Made by a program: the position numbers and the translations under genes. This document shows, one piece after another, positions 27,031 to 34,711 of a DNA stretch of 64,000 nt (within the stretch, counting starts at the first letter, position 1; each line of letters starts with the position of its first letter). This DNA is from Pantoea sp. 18069. GTDB lineage: Bacteria > Pseudomonadota > Gammaproteobacteria > Burkholderiales > Burkholderiaceae_C. The stretch lies in contig NZ_CACSJA010000022.1 of assembly GCF_902706035.1 (NCBI RefSeq), positions 32,237 to 96,236 on the forward strand, written 5' to 3'. The notes beneath the pieces were generated by a model, which saw only the letters and a program-made list of their open reading frames with translations, was not told where the DNA came from and searched no databases.

Positions 27031-27462
27031 TCAGCCCTGCGCGGCCTCGGAAGCGGCCGCTGCCGGGGCCTTGAGCGGCTCGCGGTGCTTGAGCTTGAAC
27101 GTGCCCGAGGCCTTGCAGCACAGCAGGCCCTGGGCGTCATAGACCGCGCCCTCGACATAGGCCATGCCGCCATGTGTCTTGTGCAGCAGTTGCCCCTTGG
27201 CCACCAGCGCGCCGCGCGCGGGCAGCATGAAGGAAGTCTTCATTTCAATCGTCACGCCGCCGGTGCTGGGCACCACGCTGCAGGCTGCCTGGGCCATGGT
27301 CACGTCCAGCAGCGCCATCAGGGCGCCACCATGGGTCACGCCGAACGAGTTCAGGTGCTCGGAACGTGGCGTGTAATGCAGTTCGGACTCGCCATCGGCG
27401 CGCTTGTGCAGCGTAAAACCCAACTCGCTGACAAAAGGAATATCTGCTTCAAAACTCAACAC
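27031..27462 (-). CDS. PaaI-type hot-dog thioesterase
   Basis: From the GTG at 27460-27462, preceded by AAAGG, the product is 143 residues. An earlier GTG at 27528 would add 22 poorly conserved residues. The hot-dog motif L-N-S-F-G-V-T-H-G-G-A-L-M-A-L-L-D matches the PaaI subfamily signature H-G-G-x-x-x-x-L-x-D. It probably hydrolyses an acyl-CoA intermediate of the operon's pathway. The tail is Ala/Pro-rich. The start choice is the main uncertainty. Confidence 0.85.
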   Translation of the reverse strand: MLSFEADIPFVSELGFTLHKRADGESELHYTPRSEHLNSFGVTHGGALMALLDVTMAQAACSVVPSTGGVTIEMKTSFMLPARGALVAKGQLLHKTHGGMAYVEGAVYDAQGLLCCKASGTFKLKHREPLKAPAAAASEAAQG

Positions 27463-27558
27463 CGGATCGGCCTTTCTTGATACGGGGGCAGCACCCGCCC
27501 GCCAGGGGCCAGGCGCTGGGCGCGCCACGGCAGCGCTATTGTCGGGGAAGAAAAGCCC

Positions 27559-28350
27559 TCAGCCGCCCGTGACCACGCTCACGCCGCCGTCGACGGCCAT
27601 CCACTGGCCGGTGATGTGCTTGCCCGCGTCCGAGGCATAGAGCAGCGTGATGCCCTTGAGGTCCTCGTCGTCGCCCAGGCGGCGCAGCGGCGCGTGGCTG
27701 GCCATCTTTTCCTCGCCCAGCGACTCGATCAGCACGCTGGCCATCTTGGTCTTGAAGAAACCCGGGCAGATCGCGTTGACGTTGATGCCGTGCACGCCCC
27801 ACTCCGCGGCCAGCGCACGCGTGAAGTTGATCACGGCGCCCTTGGAGGTGTTGTAGGCAATGGTCTTCATTTCGATCGGATTGCCGGCCAGGCCCGCGAT
27901 CGACGCGATATTGATGATGCGCCCCGCGCGCCGCGCAATCATGCTGCGCCTGGCGATCTCGCGGCTCAGAAGAAAGTAGCCGCGCACGTTGAGGTTCATC
28001 ACCTTGTCCCAGGCCGCGGTCGGATGGTCTTCGGCGGGCGCGCCCCAGCTCGCGCCGGCGTTGTTGACCAGAATGTCGACATCGCCCACGCGCTGCAGCG
28101 TTTCGTCGACCAGGCGCAGGATGTCTTCCTCGCGCGCGCAATCGGCCGCGATCCAGCGCGCGTCGATGCCATCGGCCTGCAGCGCGGCCACGGCCTCTTC
28201 GAGGTCGGCCGCCTTGCGCGAGCTCAGCACGATCTTCGCGCCGGCTTCGCCCAGCGCCTGTGCCATCTGCAGGCCCAGCCCCCGCGAGCCTCCGGTCACC
28301 AGGGCCGTCTTGCCGCTGAGATCAAACAGTTGTTGCACCTTACGCGTCAT
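27559..28350 (-). CDS. SDR family oxidoreductase (FabG-like)
   Basis: A 263-residue classical SDR starting at an ATG with AGGAGA in front. The cofactor loop T-G-G-S-R-G-L-G, N-N-A-G, catalytic Ser in I-A-S-I-A-G and Y-N-T-S-K-G-A are complete, and the C-terminal W-M-A-V-D-G-G-V-S family ending is present. It resembles 3-oxoacyl-ACP/CoA or gluconate-type reductases. It is first of the four-gene unit; the MFS exporter upstream on the same strand is 116 bp away. Confidence 0.9.
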   Translation of the reverse strand: MTRKVQQLFDLSGKTALVTGGSRGLGLQMAQALGEAGAKIVLSSRKAADLEEAVAALQADGIDARWIAADCAREEDILRLVDETLQRVGDVDILVNNAGASWGAPAEDHPTAAWDKVMNLNVRGYFLLSREIARRSMIARRAGRIINIASIAGLAGNPIEMKTIAYNTSKGAVINFTRALAAEWGVHGINVNAICPGFFKTKMASVLIESLGEEKMASHAPLRRLGDDEDLKGITLLYASDAGKHITGQWMAVDGGVSVVTGG

Positions 28351-28466
28351 CTCGCTGTCTCCTGTGATGGTGGGAATTTCGCCGGCCGCCAAGGCCGCTG
28401 GGGCATTGTGCGTTGGCGCCCGGCTGGCCCGTGTCGCCAGCGTGTCGCAACGGCCACGCGCCAGGC

Positions 28467-29921
28467 TCAGGCCCGCGGCTGGCGAATGCGCAGGCTGCTG
28501 CAGAGCCCGGCCAGCGCGGCAAAGCAGCCCGCGCCGACCAGCGCCACCGTTTCGGCGGTGCCGCCATGGCCGGGCCACAGCGCGAACAGCGTGGCGAGAA
28601 TGATCGCGCCCATGGTCTGGCCCGTCAGGCGCGCCGTGCCCAGCATCGCACTGCCCGCGCCGCTGCGCTGCACCGGCGTCGAGCGCACGATGGTGTGGTT
28701 GTTGGGCGACTGGAACAGCGCGAAGCCCGCGCCGCACAGCACCATGCGCCAGATGACATCGAGATCCGACGGCTGCGCCGGCAGCAGCGCGAGCAGCCAC
28801 AGTCCGGCCGTGAAAACCGCCATGCCCAGGCCGCCGAGCAGGCCGTCGGGGTAGCGGCCTATCAGCCAGCCGGCCAGCGGTGCGACGGTGACGATCGCCA
28901 GCGGCCAGGCGGTGAGCAGCAAGCCGGCTTGCAGCGCGCTGCGGCCGTGGGTTTCGAGCAGCAGGAAAGGCAGGGCCAGAAACGCCAGCGTCTGGGCGCA
29001 GAACGCATTGACCGACGAAGCCATGGACAGCGCGAACACCGGAATGCGCAGCAGGTCGACGGGAAACAGCGGACGCGGCTTGCGGCTTTGGCGCACCAGG
29101 TGCCAGGCGCCGATCAGCAGGCCCGCGCCCAGCAGCAGGCCGCCCATGAGCATCGAGCCGGCCTGGTCCTTGCGCGCCACGCCCAGTGCGTCGGCGCCGA
29201 GGAATACCAGCGTGAACATGGCCATATTGAGCACCAGGTCCAGCGCGGAAAACGCCCGTGCGCCGCTTTCGCCGAGCACGCGCGGCGTGTCCGGCAGGGA
29301 TTTTCGCCCCAGCCACAGCGTCAGCAGGCCCAGCGGCACATTCGGTGCGAGCAGCCATGGCCAGGACGCCACGGACAGGATGGCTGCGGCCACCGTGGGC
29401 CCGGCCACCGAAGCGCTCGCCACCACCGCAGAGTTGAGCGCCAGGCCCCGCCCCAGCAGGGAACGGGGAAAGATGAAGCGCACCAGCGCCGCGTTCACGC
29501 TCAGGATGCCGGCCGCGCCCAGGCCTTGCAGCGCGCGCGCCGCAATCAGCGCGCCCAGCGACGGCGCGAAAACCGCGCCCAGCGACGCCAGCGCAAACAG
29601 CGCCATGCCCCACAGATACACACTGCGGTAGCCAATGCGCTCGCCCACGGCCGCCAGCGGCAGCAGCATCACCAGCGTCGCGATCTGATACGCATTGACC
29701 ACCCAGATCGCGTGCGACGCGGGCGCCTGGAACGCCCGCGCGATCGCCGGCAACGCGAGGTTGAGCAGGCTGCTGTCGAGCACCACCACCGCCAGTCCCA
29801 GCAGGATCACCAGCATCGCGCTGGCGCGCCGCCCCGCGGGCAGACCGTCGGCGATATCCTGACGCGTCACGGGAGGGGTTCTTTCGGTGCTCGTTGGCGG
29901 CTTCTCGACGGACTCTTGCAT
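28467..29921 (-). CDS. MFS exporter, EmrB/QacA (14-helix DHA2) type
   Basis: A 484-residue transporter from the ATG with AGGGAAA upstream; open codons before it are non-coding in appearance. The protein contains roughly 14 hydrophobic helices, with D-S-S-L-L-N-L-A-L-P in helix 1 (the family's motif D1 version of L-D-x-T-V-V-N-V-A-L-P) and G-E-R-I-G-Y-R in the loop 2-3 motif A. Proton-driven export of a toxic compound is the expected role. No membrane-fusion partner or regulator is adjacent. Confidence 0.88.
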   Translation of the reverse strand: MQESVEKPPTSTERTPPVTRQDIADGLPAGRRASAMLVILLGLAVVVLDSSLLNLALPAIARAFQAPASHAIWVVNAYQIATLVMLLPLAAVGERIGYRSVYLWGMALFALASLGAVFAPSLGALIAARALQGLGAAGILSVNAALVRFIFPRSLLGRGLALNSAVVASASVAGPTVAAAILSVASWPWLLAPNVPLGLLTLWLGRKSLPDTPRVLGESGARAFSALDLVLNMAMFTLVFLGADALGVARKDQAGSMLMGGLLLGAGLLIGAWHLVRQSRKPRPLFPVDLLRIPVFALSMASSVNAFCAQTLAFLALPFLLLETHGRSALQAGLLLTAWPLAIVTVAPLAGWLIGRYPDGLLGGLGMAVFTAGLWLLALLPAQPSDLDVIWRMVLCGAGFALFQSPNNHTIVRSTPVQRSGAGSAMLGTARLTGQTMGAIILATLFALWPGHGGTAETVALVGAGCFAALAGLCSSLRIRQPRA

Positions 29922-30108
29922 GGCTTTCCCTGGCTTGCTGGACTGCGGCCCACGGTGGGGCCCGGGGCCATGGTAGTGGCTCAAGGCCCCGGCCGTGAGG
30001 ATACGGCGCCGGCCGGACCGGCCGGGCATCTTGATCAAGCAATCGAGGCATCGCCAGCGGCGCGCACGGCGTCACAATACAGACTGTCTTTGCCGCACAG
30101 AACACTCC

Positions 30109-30690
30109 ATGCCGACTGCCCTTCGCTTCTGCTTCCGTCCCCTTTGTCTGCTGGCCGCGACGCTGCTCGCCAGCCCGCAGTTGCTGGCCCGGACCAGCGC
30201 CGATGCCGCACCGGCCCAACTGCAGCTTTCGGCCGATGGCAGCGAAGTGCATGACCTGCGCGCGCGTCTGGCCTGGCCGCGCTGCCTGCAAGGCATGGAA
30301 TGGCGCAAGCAGCGCTGCGAAGGCAGGCCGCAGCGCCTGAGCTTCGGCCAGGCGAAAGAACTCGCCCAGTCACTCCACCAGGCCGACGGCCTGCGCTGGC
30401 GGCTGCCGCGCGCCAACGAACTGCGCCGCCTGCGCCAGCACGCGGCCCTGGCCGGCGAGCAGGCCGCGCTGCTGCCGGACGTGCCCGGCGGCTGGCACTG
30501 GACCGGCACGGCCGCGGTGAACGCCGCGCCCGTCAACCAGTACAGCTACGAGCAGACCGGGCCGGGCAAGAGCCGCCTGTCGGCGCAGCAGGCCTGGGCC
30601 GTGGACTGGGCGACAGGCAAGGCGAGTGGAGAGATGGGCCGGGGAAATACGCTGCTGGTAAGGCTGGTACGGCCTCTCGCTGCCCCCTGA
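30109..30690 (+). CDS. exported DUF1566-domain protein
   Basis: A 193-residue protein with a signal peptide (1-~27) and a DUF1566/Lcl-C-like domain, a small C-type-lectin-like fold: C-L-x-G-M-x-W ... A-x-x-L-A-x-x-L, W-R-L-P-R-A-N-E-L-R-R-L, G-G-W-H-W-T-G-T-A and a last V-D-W-A-T-G ... L-V-R-L-V-R. Two cysteines flank the start of the domain. Function unknown, possibly surface binding. ACAATAC about 35 bp upstream resembles a -10 element. Confidence 0.8.
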   Translation: MPTALRFCFRPLCLLAATLLASPQLLARTSADAAPAQLQLSADGSEVHDLRARLAWPRCLQGMEWRKQRCEGRPQRLSFGQAKELAQSLHQADGLRWRLPRANELRRLRQHAALAGEQAALLPDVPGGWHWTGTAAVNAAPVNQYSYEQTGPGKSRLSAQQAWAVDWATGKASGEMGRGNTLLVRLVRPLAAP

Positions 30691-30724
30691 CGCGGGCCGC
30701 ACTATGGCTGGCGGTCAGAAATAC

Positions 30725-30740
30725 CTGTAAAAAACAACAG
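30725..30740. promoter_or_regulatory. LexA (SOS) box 1
   Basis: CTGTAAAAAACAACAG fits the gamma/betaproteobacterial LexA consensus CTGT-N8-ACAG exactly. It lies 58 bp before the ATG of the 101-residue gene and exactly 33 bp (three helical turns) from box 2. Confidence 0.7.
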
Positions 30741-30757
30741 TTGAAAGGCAAAATCCA

Positions 30758-30773
30758 CTGTACATTCCAACAG
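30758..30773. promoter_or_regulatory. LexA (SOS) box 2
   Basis: CTGTACATTCCAACAG is a second exact CTGT-N8-ACAG match, extended to ACTGT...ACAGT. It ends 24 bp before the start codon, where it would overlap the promoter and block RNA polymerase. Confidence 0.75.
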
Positions 30774-30797
30774 TCAACTTCTTTATCTAGACCCATC

Positions 30798-31103
30798 ATG
30801 GACACTGTTGAAACCTTCTACACCGTTTCTTTGTGCGATTACCCCAGCCTGCCCGAGCAGGAACGGGCCCGGGCCGAAGCGCGTTATGCGCGCGTGATCG
30901 AGCGCCAGCTGGGCGGCGCCGAGCAGGTGGCCCTGGCGCTGGAATGCGTGCTGGGCCTCGAGGAGACGCCGCCCGAGGAAATCACCGACGAAGCCAAGGC
31001 GACCTTTGCACGCTGGACCAAGGCCGCCAACGCCGCAACCCAGGCCGGCATGCAGGGGCTGGGCGACGGCGAATGCAGCTTCTTTGAAGTGCGATTCAGC
31101 TGA
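30798..31103 (+). CDS. small acidic protein of unknown function, probably SOS-induced
   Basis: A 101-residue, strongly acidic, mostly helical protein with no signal peptide, no membrane segment and no domain I recognise. It contains E-E-T-P-P-E-E-I-T-D-E-A and ends C-S-F-F-E-V-R-F-S; two cysteines flank an Ala-rich centre. The start is the ATG at 30798; the open frame further upstream overlaps the DUF1566 gene in another frame and is rejected. Two perfect LexA-type boxes precede it, so it should be induced by DNA damage. Candidates are a checkpoint, nuclease-inhibitor or toxin role, but none is shown by the sequence. Confidence 0.75.
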   Translation: MDTVETFYTVSLCDYPSLPEQERARAEARYARVIERQLGGAEQVALALECVLGLEETPPEEITDEAKATFARWTKAANAATQAGMQGLGDGECSFFEVRFS

Positions 31104-31187
31104 ACTGGCGCCAACCGGGGTGCGCAGCCCTCTGCGGAGGCTGCGAGCCACTGCCCACTGAAGCGCCGTCTCTGCTGCGGCTGACAA

Positions 31188-32615
31188 TCAGTCAGCGGGG
31201 ACTCCGCAAAACGCCACGGCAGGTGCATCGTGCCGACCTTCCTGCCCGGCAATGATATTGCTGTAGCCAGCGTCATCTGCCCCCACCGGGTCGCGGGAGC
31301 CAGCCGTGCCGACCGCAAGGTCGCAGACCTCCTGCGGCGCGGTCTGCGCGCGATGGTCAATGGCTTCGATGCCCGCGACCATGGCAAACAGCAGTTCCAT
31401 GTGGGTCCAGTGATCTTGTTCCAGCAAAAGCCGCACCGTGGCGAAAGCGGTGCCGTTGTCGGCAAGGCCAACGTCGCCAGACTTTTCCAAAGTCTGCAGC
31501 GCGGCCGCAAAAGGGGTAACGCCGTCGTGGTTGGGGGCATGCATATCCGCTCCCTGGTCGCGCAGCATGTCCATCGCGGCCCATTGCCCGCCGCGTGCCG
31601 CGAACATCAGTGCGGTGTCGCCCTCACCGTTCACGGCATCCACATGCGCGCCGGCGGCGATCAACGTTTCCATCAGGGTCCAAAAGCCGTTTTTTGCCGC
31701 GTCCATCAACCGGGTCAGACCGCCCGGCAGGGGAGCGTTGACGTCGATGTCCTTGAATACTGCCCGGATGGTCTGCTCCGGCGTCTCTCCCACATAGTTG
31801 GCGGCATGCATCTTCGCGCCATGCAGGCGCAGGATATCCATGCAGGCCCATGCCTGCGCACATGCGGCGCTCAGCAACGCAGAGCTGCCTTCGTTGTCGA
31901 CCGCATCGATCCTTGCCCCGGCAGCCAGCAGCACGCCCACGGCGGCTGACTGCCCTTCCTGTGCCGCAACCATCAGCGCAGTGACACCGCCATCGGCCGT
32001 GGCCTGGATATCCAGGCCCGCGAGCACCAACGCATTCAGCATCGGCACCTTGCCCTTGCCCGCCGCCAGCATCATCGCGGTTGCGCCCCCCTCGGCCCGA
32101 GCATTTGCGTTCGCTCCCGCTTCCAGCAGTGCATTCAACATGTCCAGATGGCCCTCGTATGCTGCCATCAGCAGCGGCGTCAATCCCGTAGCACAGGCAG
32201 CGTCGATGTCGGCGCCTGCGCTGTGCAGCATGCGCATCATGGCCACTTCTCCGGAGTACGTCGCGAATATCAGCGCGGTGCAGTTGTTGTTCCTGGCGTC
32301 GATGTTCACGCCTTCATCCAGCAGTGCGGACACCATAGGCAGGTCCCTGCGGGCGATCGCCTCCATCAAGGGAGTGTTGCCATCCGGGTCCCTGGCTTCA
32401 ATGTTCGCGCCCGCTTGCAACAATGCTTTCACCATGCCGATGCGGCCCTCCTTCACTGCGCACATCAGCACGGTGCAACCCTCCTTGTCGGGGGCCTCGA
32501 GGTCCACTCCGGAAGCAAGCAGTTCGTCGACGACTTGCTGAGTTTGCGCATCAAGCAGCCGGGCAATGCGGTCGTAGTGATATGGGGAAAGCTCAGGTGC
32601 TGTGTTATTGGGCAT
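31188..32615 (-). CDS. large cytoplasmic ankyrin-repeat protein, paralogue 1
   Basis: A 475-residue protein from an ATG opening M-P-N-N-T, the same start as paralogue 3 (38083-39933), which fixes the choice. About twelve ankyrin repeats fill residues ~25-430. The array is interrupted near 260-285 by the family-specific block G-E-T-P...D-I-D-V-N-A. The C-terminal ~45 residues are non-repeat. There is no signal peptide. Transcription starts from a promoter/palindrome shared with paralogues 3 and 4. It is divergent from the PhnD-type transporter. A scaffold or effector role is possible; none can be read. Confidence 0.85.
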   Translation of the reverse strand: MPNNTAPELSPYHYDRIARLLDAQTQQVVDELLASGVDLEAPDKEGCTVLMCAVKEGRIGMVKALLQAGANIEARDPDGNTPLMEAIARRDLPMVSALLDEGVNIDARNNNCTALIFATYSGEVAMMRMLHSAGADIDAACATGLTPLLMAAYEGHLDMLNALLEAGANANARAEGGATAMMLAAGKGKVPMLNALVLAGLDIQATADGGVTALMVAAQEGQSAAVGVLLAAGARIDAVDNEGSSALLSAACAQAWACMDILRLHGAKMHAANYVGETPEQTIRAVFKDIDVNAPLPGGLTRLMDAAKNGFWTLMETLIAAGAHVDAVNGEGDTALMFAARGGQWAAMDMLRDQGADMHAPNHDGVTPFAAALQTLEKSGDVGLADNGTAFATVRLLLEQDHWTHMELLFAMVAGIEAIDHRAQTAPQEVCDLAVGTAGSRDPVGADDAGYSNIIAGQEGRHDAPAVAFCGVPAD

Positions 32616-32992
32616 GGGCTGTAGAGGTGAGATCGACGCAAGCCAAGGCTTTGACGGCAATTGAAATTTATGTAAATAAATTTATTTTCATAGTTTTTTG
32701 CTATCCATCATTGTCAGCATTTTTCCTGTGATCGGCATGATTCGCAGGGCCTGGCGTCGTTTCTTGCTGGCAACGGCACCCTCGGCGCCCATGAACCGGG
32801 AGCAGCATGTTTGCGCCGCAGGGTACCCGCGCATCTTCCTGCGGCAAGCACCGCCCTGCCAGCCAACGCAGCCCCTGACCAATACAATGGCCCGAGCACC
32901 AGGACACGGCACAAGACAGTCCGCGTCCTGGCGCCAGATCTGGCTGCCGTGGAATCCGCCCGGTGGTGGCTTCAACCGAACCGGAACCTTCC
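32616..32992. other. 377-bp divergent intergenic region (ankyrin 1 / transporter)
   Basis: It contains an AT-rich block at ~32660-32720 holding the conserved ankyrin-family promoter (separate entry). The remaining GC-rich ~270 bp must carry the promoter of the PhnD-type operon, but no clear -35/-10 pair or operator is visible. Confidence 0.4.
32689..32717 (-). promoter_or_regulatory. conserved ankyrin-family promoter with imperfect palindrome, copy 1
   Basis: On the minus strand: CTGACA (32717-32712), a 17-bp spacer, then ACTATG (32694-32689), flanked by AAAAAT upstream. ATAG-N7-CTAT at 32690-32704 is an interrupted palindrome overlapping the -10. The same arrangement precedes paralogues 3 and 4. 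Confidence 0.6.
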
Positions 32993-33874
32993 ATGAGTCA
33001 TACCTCTGCACGCCGCCTGGCGCTCAAGCAGGCGCTTTCCTGCGCGCTGGCCGTCTCCTCCCTGTCGGCCCTGCCGGCGCTGGCCGCAGACAATGTCCTG
33101 CGGGTGTCCGCCATTCCCGATGAAGCACCTACCGAGCTGCAGCGCAAGTTCGCACCGCTGGGCAAGTACCTCGAAGCGCAGACCGGCATGAAGGTGGTCT
33201 TCACGCCCGTGACCGATTACGCCGCCGTGGTCGAATCGCTGGCCACGCGCAAGCTCGATCTGGCCTGGCTCGGCGGCTTCACTTTCGTGCAGGCCAGGAT
33301 CCGCACCAACGGCACGGCCATCCCCATCGTGCAGCGCGAGGAAGATGCACGCTTCACTTCCAAGTTCATCACCGCCAATCCGCAGGTCAAGGAATTGGCC
33401 GACCTCAAGGGCAAGAGCTTTGCGTTCGGCGCGCCCTCGTCGACCTCAGGCAGCCTGATGCCGCGCTTTTTCCTGCAGCAGGCCGGCCTGAACCCCGAAA
33501 AGGATTTCAGGAACGTCGCCTTCTCGGGCGCGCATGACGCCACGGTGGCGTTCGTTGCCGCGGGCCGCGCCGAAGCCGGCGTGCTCAATGCGTCGGTCTG
33601 GGACAAGCTGGTCGAGGAAAAGAAAGTCGACACCAGCAAGGTGCGCGTGTTCGCGACCACGCCGCCCTACTTCGACTACAACTGGACCGTGCGCGGCGAC
33701 CTCGATCCCGCGCTGGTCAAGAAGCTCACACAGGCCTTCCTGCAGCTCGATCCGGCCAAGCCCGAGCACAAGGCCATCCTGGACCTGCAGCGCGCGGCGA
33801 AATTCATTCCGACCGAAGCCAGGAACTACGTCGGCATCGAAGACGCCGCGAAGTCGGCCGGACTGCTGAAGTAA
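32993..33874 (+). CDS. PhnD-type ABC transporter substrate-binding protein (putative selenate/phosphonate)
   Basis: A 293-residue periplasmic protein with a Tat-or-Sec-like signal (R-R-L-A-L-K, ~1-32, ending A-L-A). The mature start reads V-S-A-I-P-D-E-A-P-T-E-L-Q-R-K-F, followed by F-T-P-V-T-D-Y-A-A-V-V-E-S-L and L-A-W-L-G-G-F-T-F-V-Q-A. This is the subgroup of PhnD-like proteins that databases label putative selenate binding, as I recall it; phosphite or phosphonate remain alternatives. It heads a three-gene operon and lies between ankyrin paralogues 1 and 2. Confidence 0.85.
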   Translation: MSHTSARRLALKQALSCALAVSSLSALPALAADNVLRVSAIPDEAPTELQRKFAPLGKYLEAQTGMKVVFTPVTDYAAVVESLATRKLDLAWLGGFTFVQARIRTNGTAIPIVQREEDARFTSKFITANPQVKELADLKGKSFAFGAPSSTSGSLMPRFFLQQAGLNPEKDFRNVAFSGAHDATVAFVAAGRAEAGVLNASVWDKLVEEKKVDTSKVRVFATTPPYFDYNWTVRGDLDPALVKKLTQAFLQLDPAKPEHKAILDLQRAAKFIPTEARNYVGIEDAAKSAGLLK

Positions 33875-33892
33875 GCCCAGCGTCCCGACCGC

Positions 33893-34711
33893 ATGAGCTT
33901 CGAGTTGGACGGCGTGGGCCTGGCCCACGCCAATGGCACCGTCGCGCTGGCCGATATCCGGCTCGCGGCGCGCCAGGGCGAAAGCATTGCGCTGATCGGC
34001 CCTTCAGGTGCGGGCAAGACCTCGCTGCTGTCCGTGCTGGGCACGGCATGGGCTGCCCAGCCCGGCCTTCATGGCACGGCGCGGGTGCTGGACGCCGACC
34101 TGTCTGCGCTCAATGCGCGGGCGCTGCGCGGCCTGCGCGCGCGCATCGCCACCGTGCACCAGGCACCGCCCCTGCCCGGGCGCCAGCGCGTGGTCACCAG
34201 CGTGCTCGCGGGCCGGCTGGGCCAATGGCCGGCCTGGAAGTCGCTGGCCTCGCTCGCCTATCCCATGGACATCGCAGGCGCGCGCGCCGCGCTTACCCGG
34301 GTCGAACTCGAAGACAAGCTGTTCGCGCGCTGCGACCAGCTTTCGGGCGGCCAGCTGCAGCGCGCGGGCATTGCGCGCGTGCTCTACCAGCAGGCCGCGC
34401 TGGTGCTCGCCGACGAGCCGGTGTCGGCGCTGGACCCGGCGCTGGCATTGGCCACCGTGCGGCTGCTGGTGCATGACGCCGCCCAGCGCGGCGCGACGCT
34501 GGTCGCCAGCCTGCACGCGGTCGACCTCGCGCTCGGCTGCTTTGCGCGCATTGTCGGCATCCAGCGCGGGCGCATCGTTTTCGACCTGCCCGCAGCCCAG
34601 GTCAGCGAAGCACAGTTGCAGGCCTTGTATGCGGGCGAAGACCAGCCGTTGCCCACGCTGGCGGCGCCCCAGGCCGCCGCAGCCATCCTACCCATGAACG
34701 CATGCCACTGA
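33893..34711 (+). CDS. PhnC-type ABC transporter ATPase
   Basis: A 272-residue ATP-binding subunit with Walker A G-P-S-G-A-G-K-T-S, signature L-S-G-G-Q-L-Q-R, Walker B L-V-L-A-D-E-P-V-S-A-L-D and the switch His in A-S-L-H-A-V-D. It energises import by the adjoining permease, whose start overlaps this gene's end by 10 bases. Its start lies 18 bp after the binding-protein gene. Confidence 0.92.
   Translation: MSFELDGVGLAHANGTVALADIRLAARQGESIALIGPSGAGKTSLLSVLGTAWAAQPGLHGTARVLDADLSALNARALRGLRARIATVHQAPPLPGRQRVVTSVLAGRLGQWPAWKSLASLAYPMDIAGARAALTRVELEDKLFARCDQLSGGQLQRAGIARVLYQQAALVLADEPVSALDPALALATVRLLVHDAAQRGATLVASLHAVDLALGCFARIVGIQRGRIVFDLPAAQVSEAQLQALYAGEDQPLPTLAAPQAAAAILPMNACH

Noticed and set aside
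30084..30100. Third SOS-box-like sequence before the DUF1566 gene
   Set aside because: CTGT and ACAG are separated by nine bases, not the eight required for LexA.
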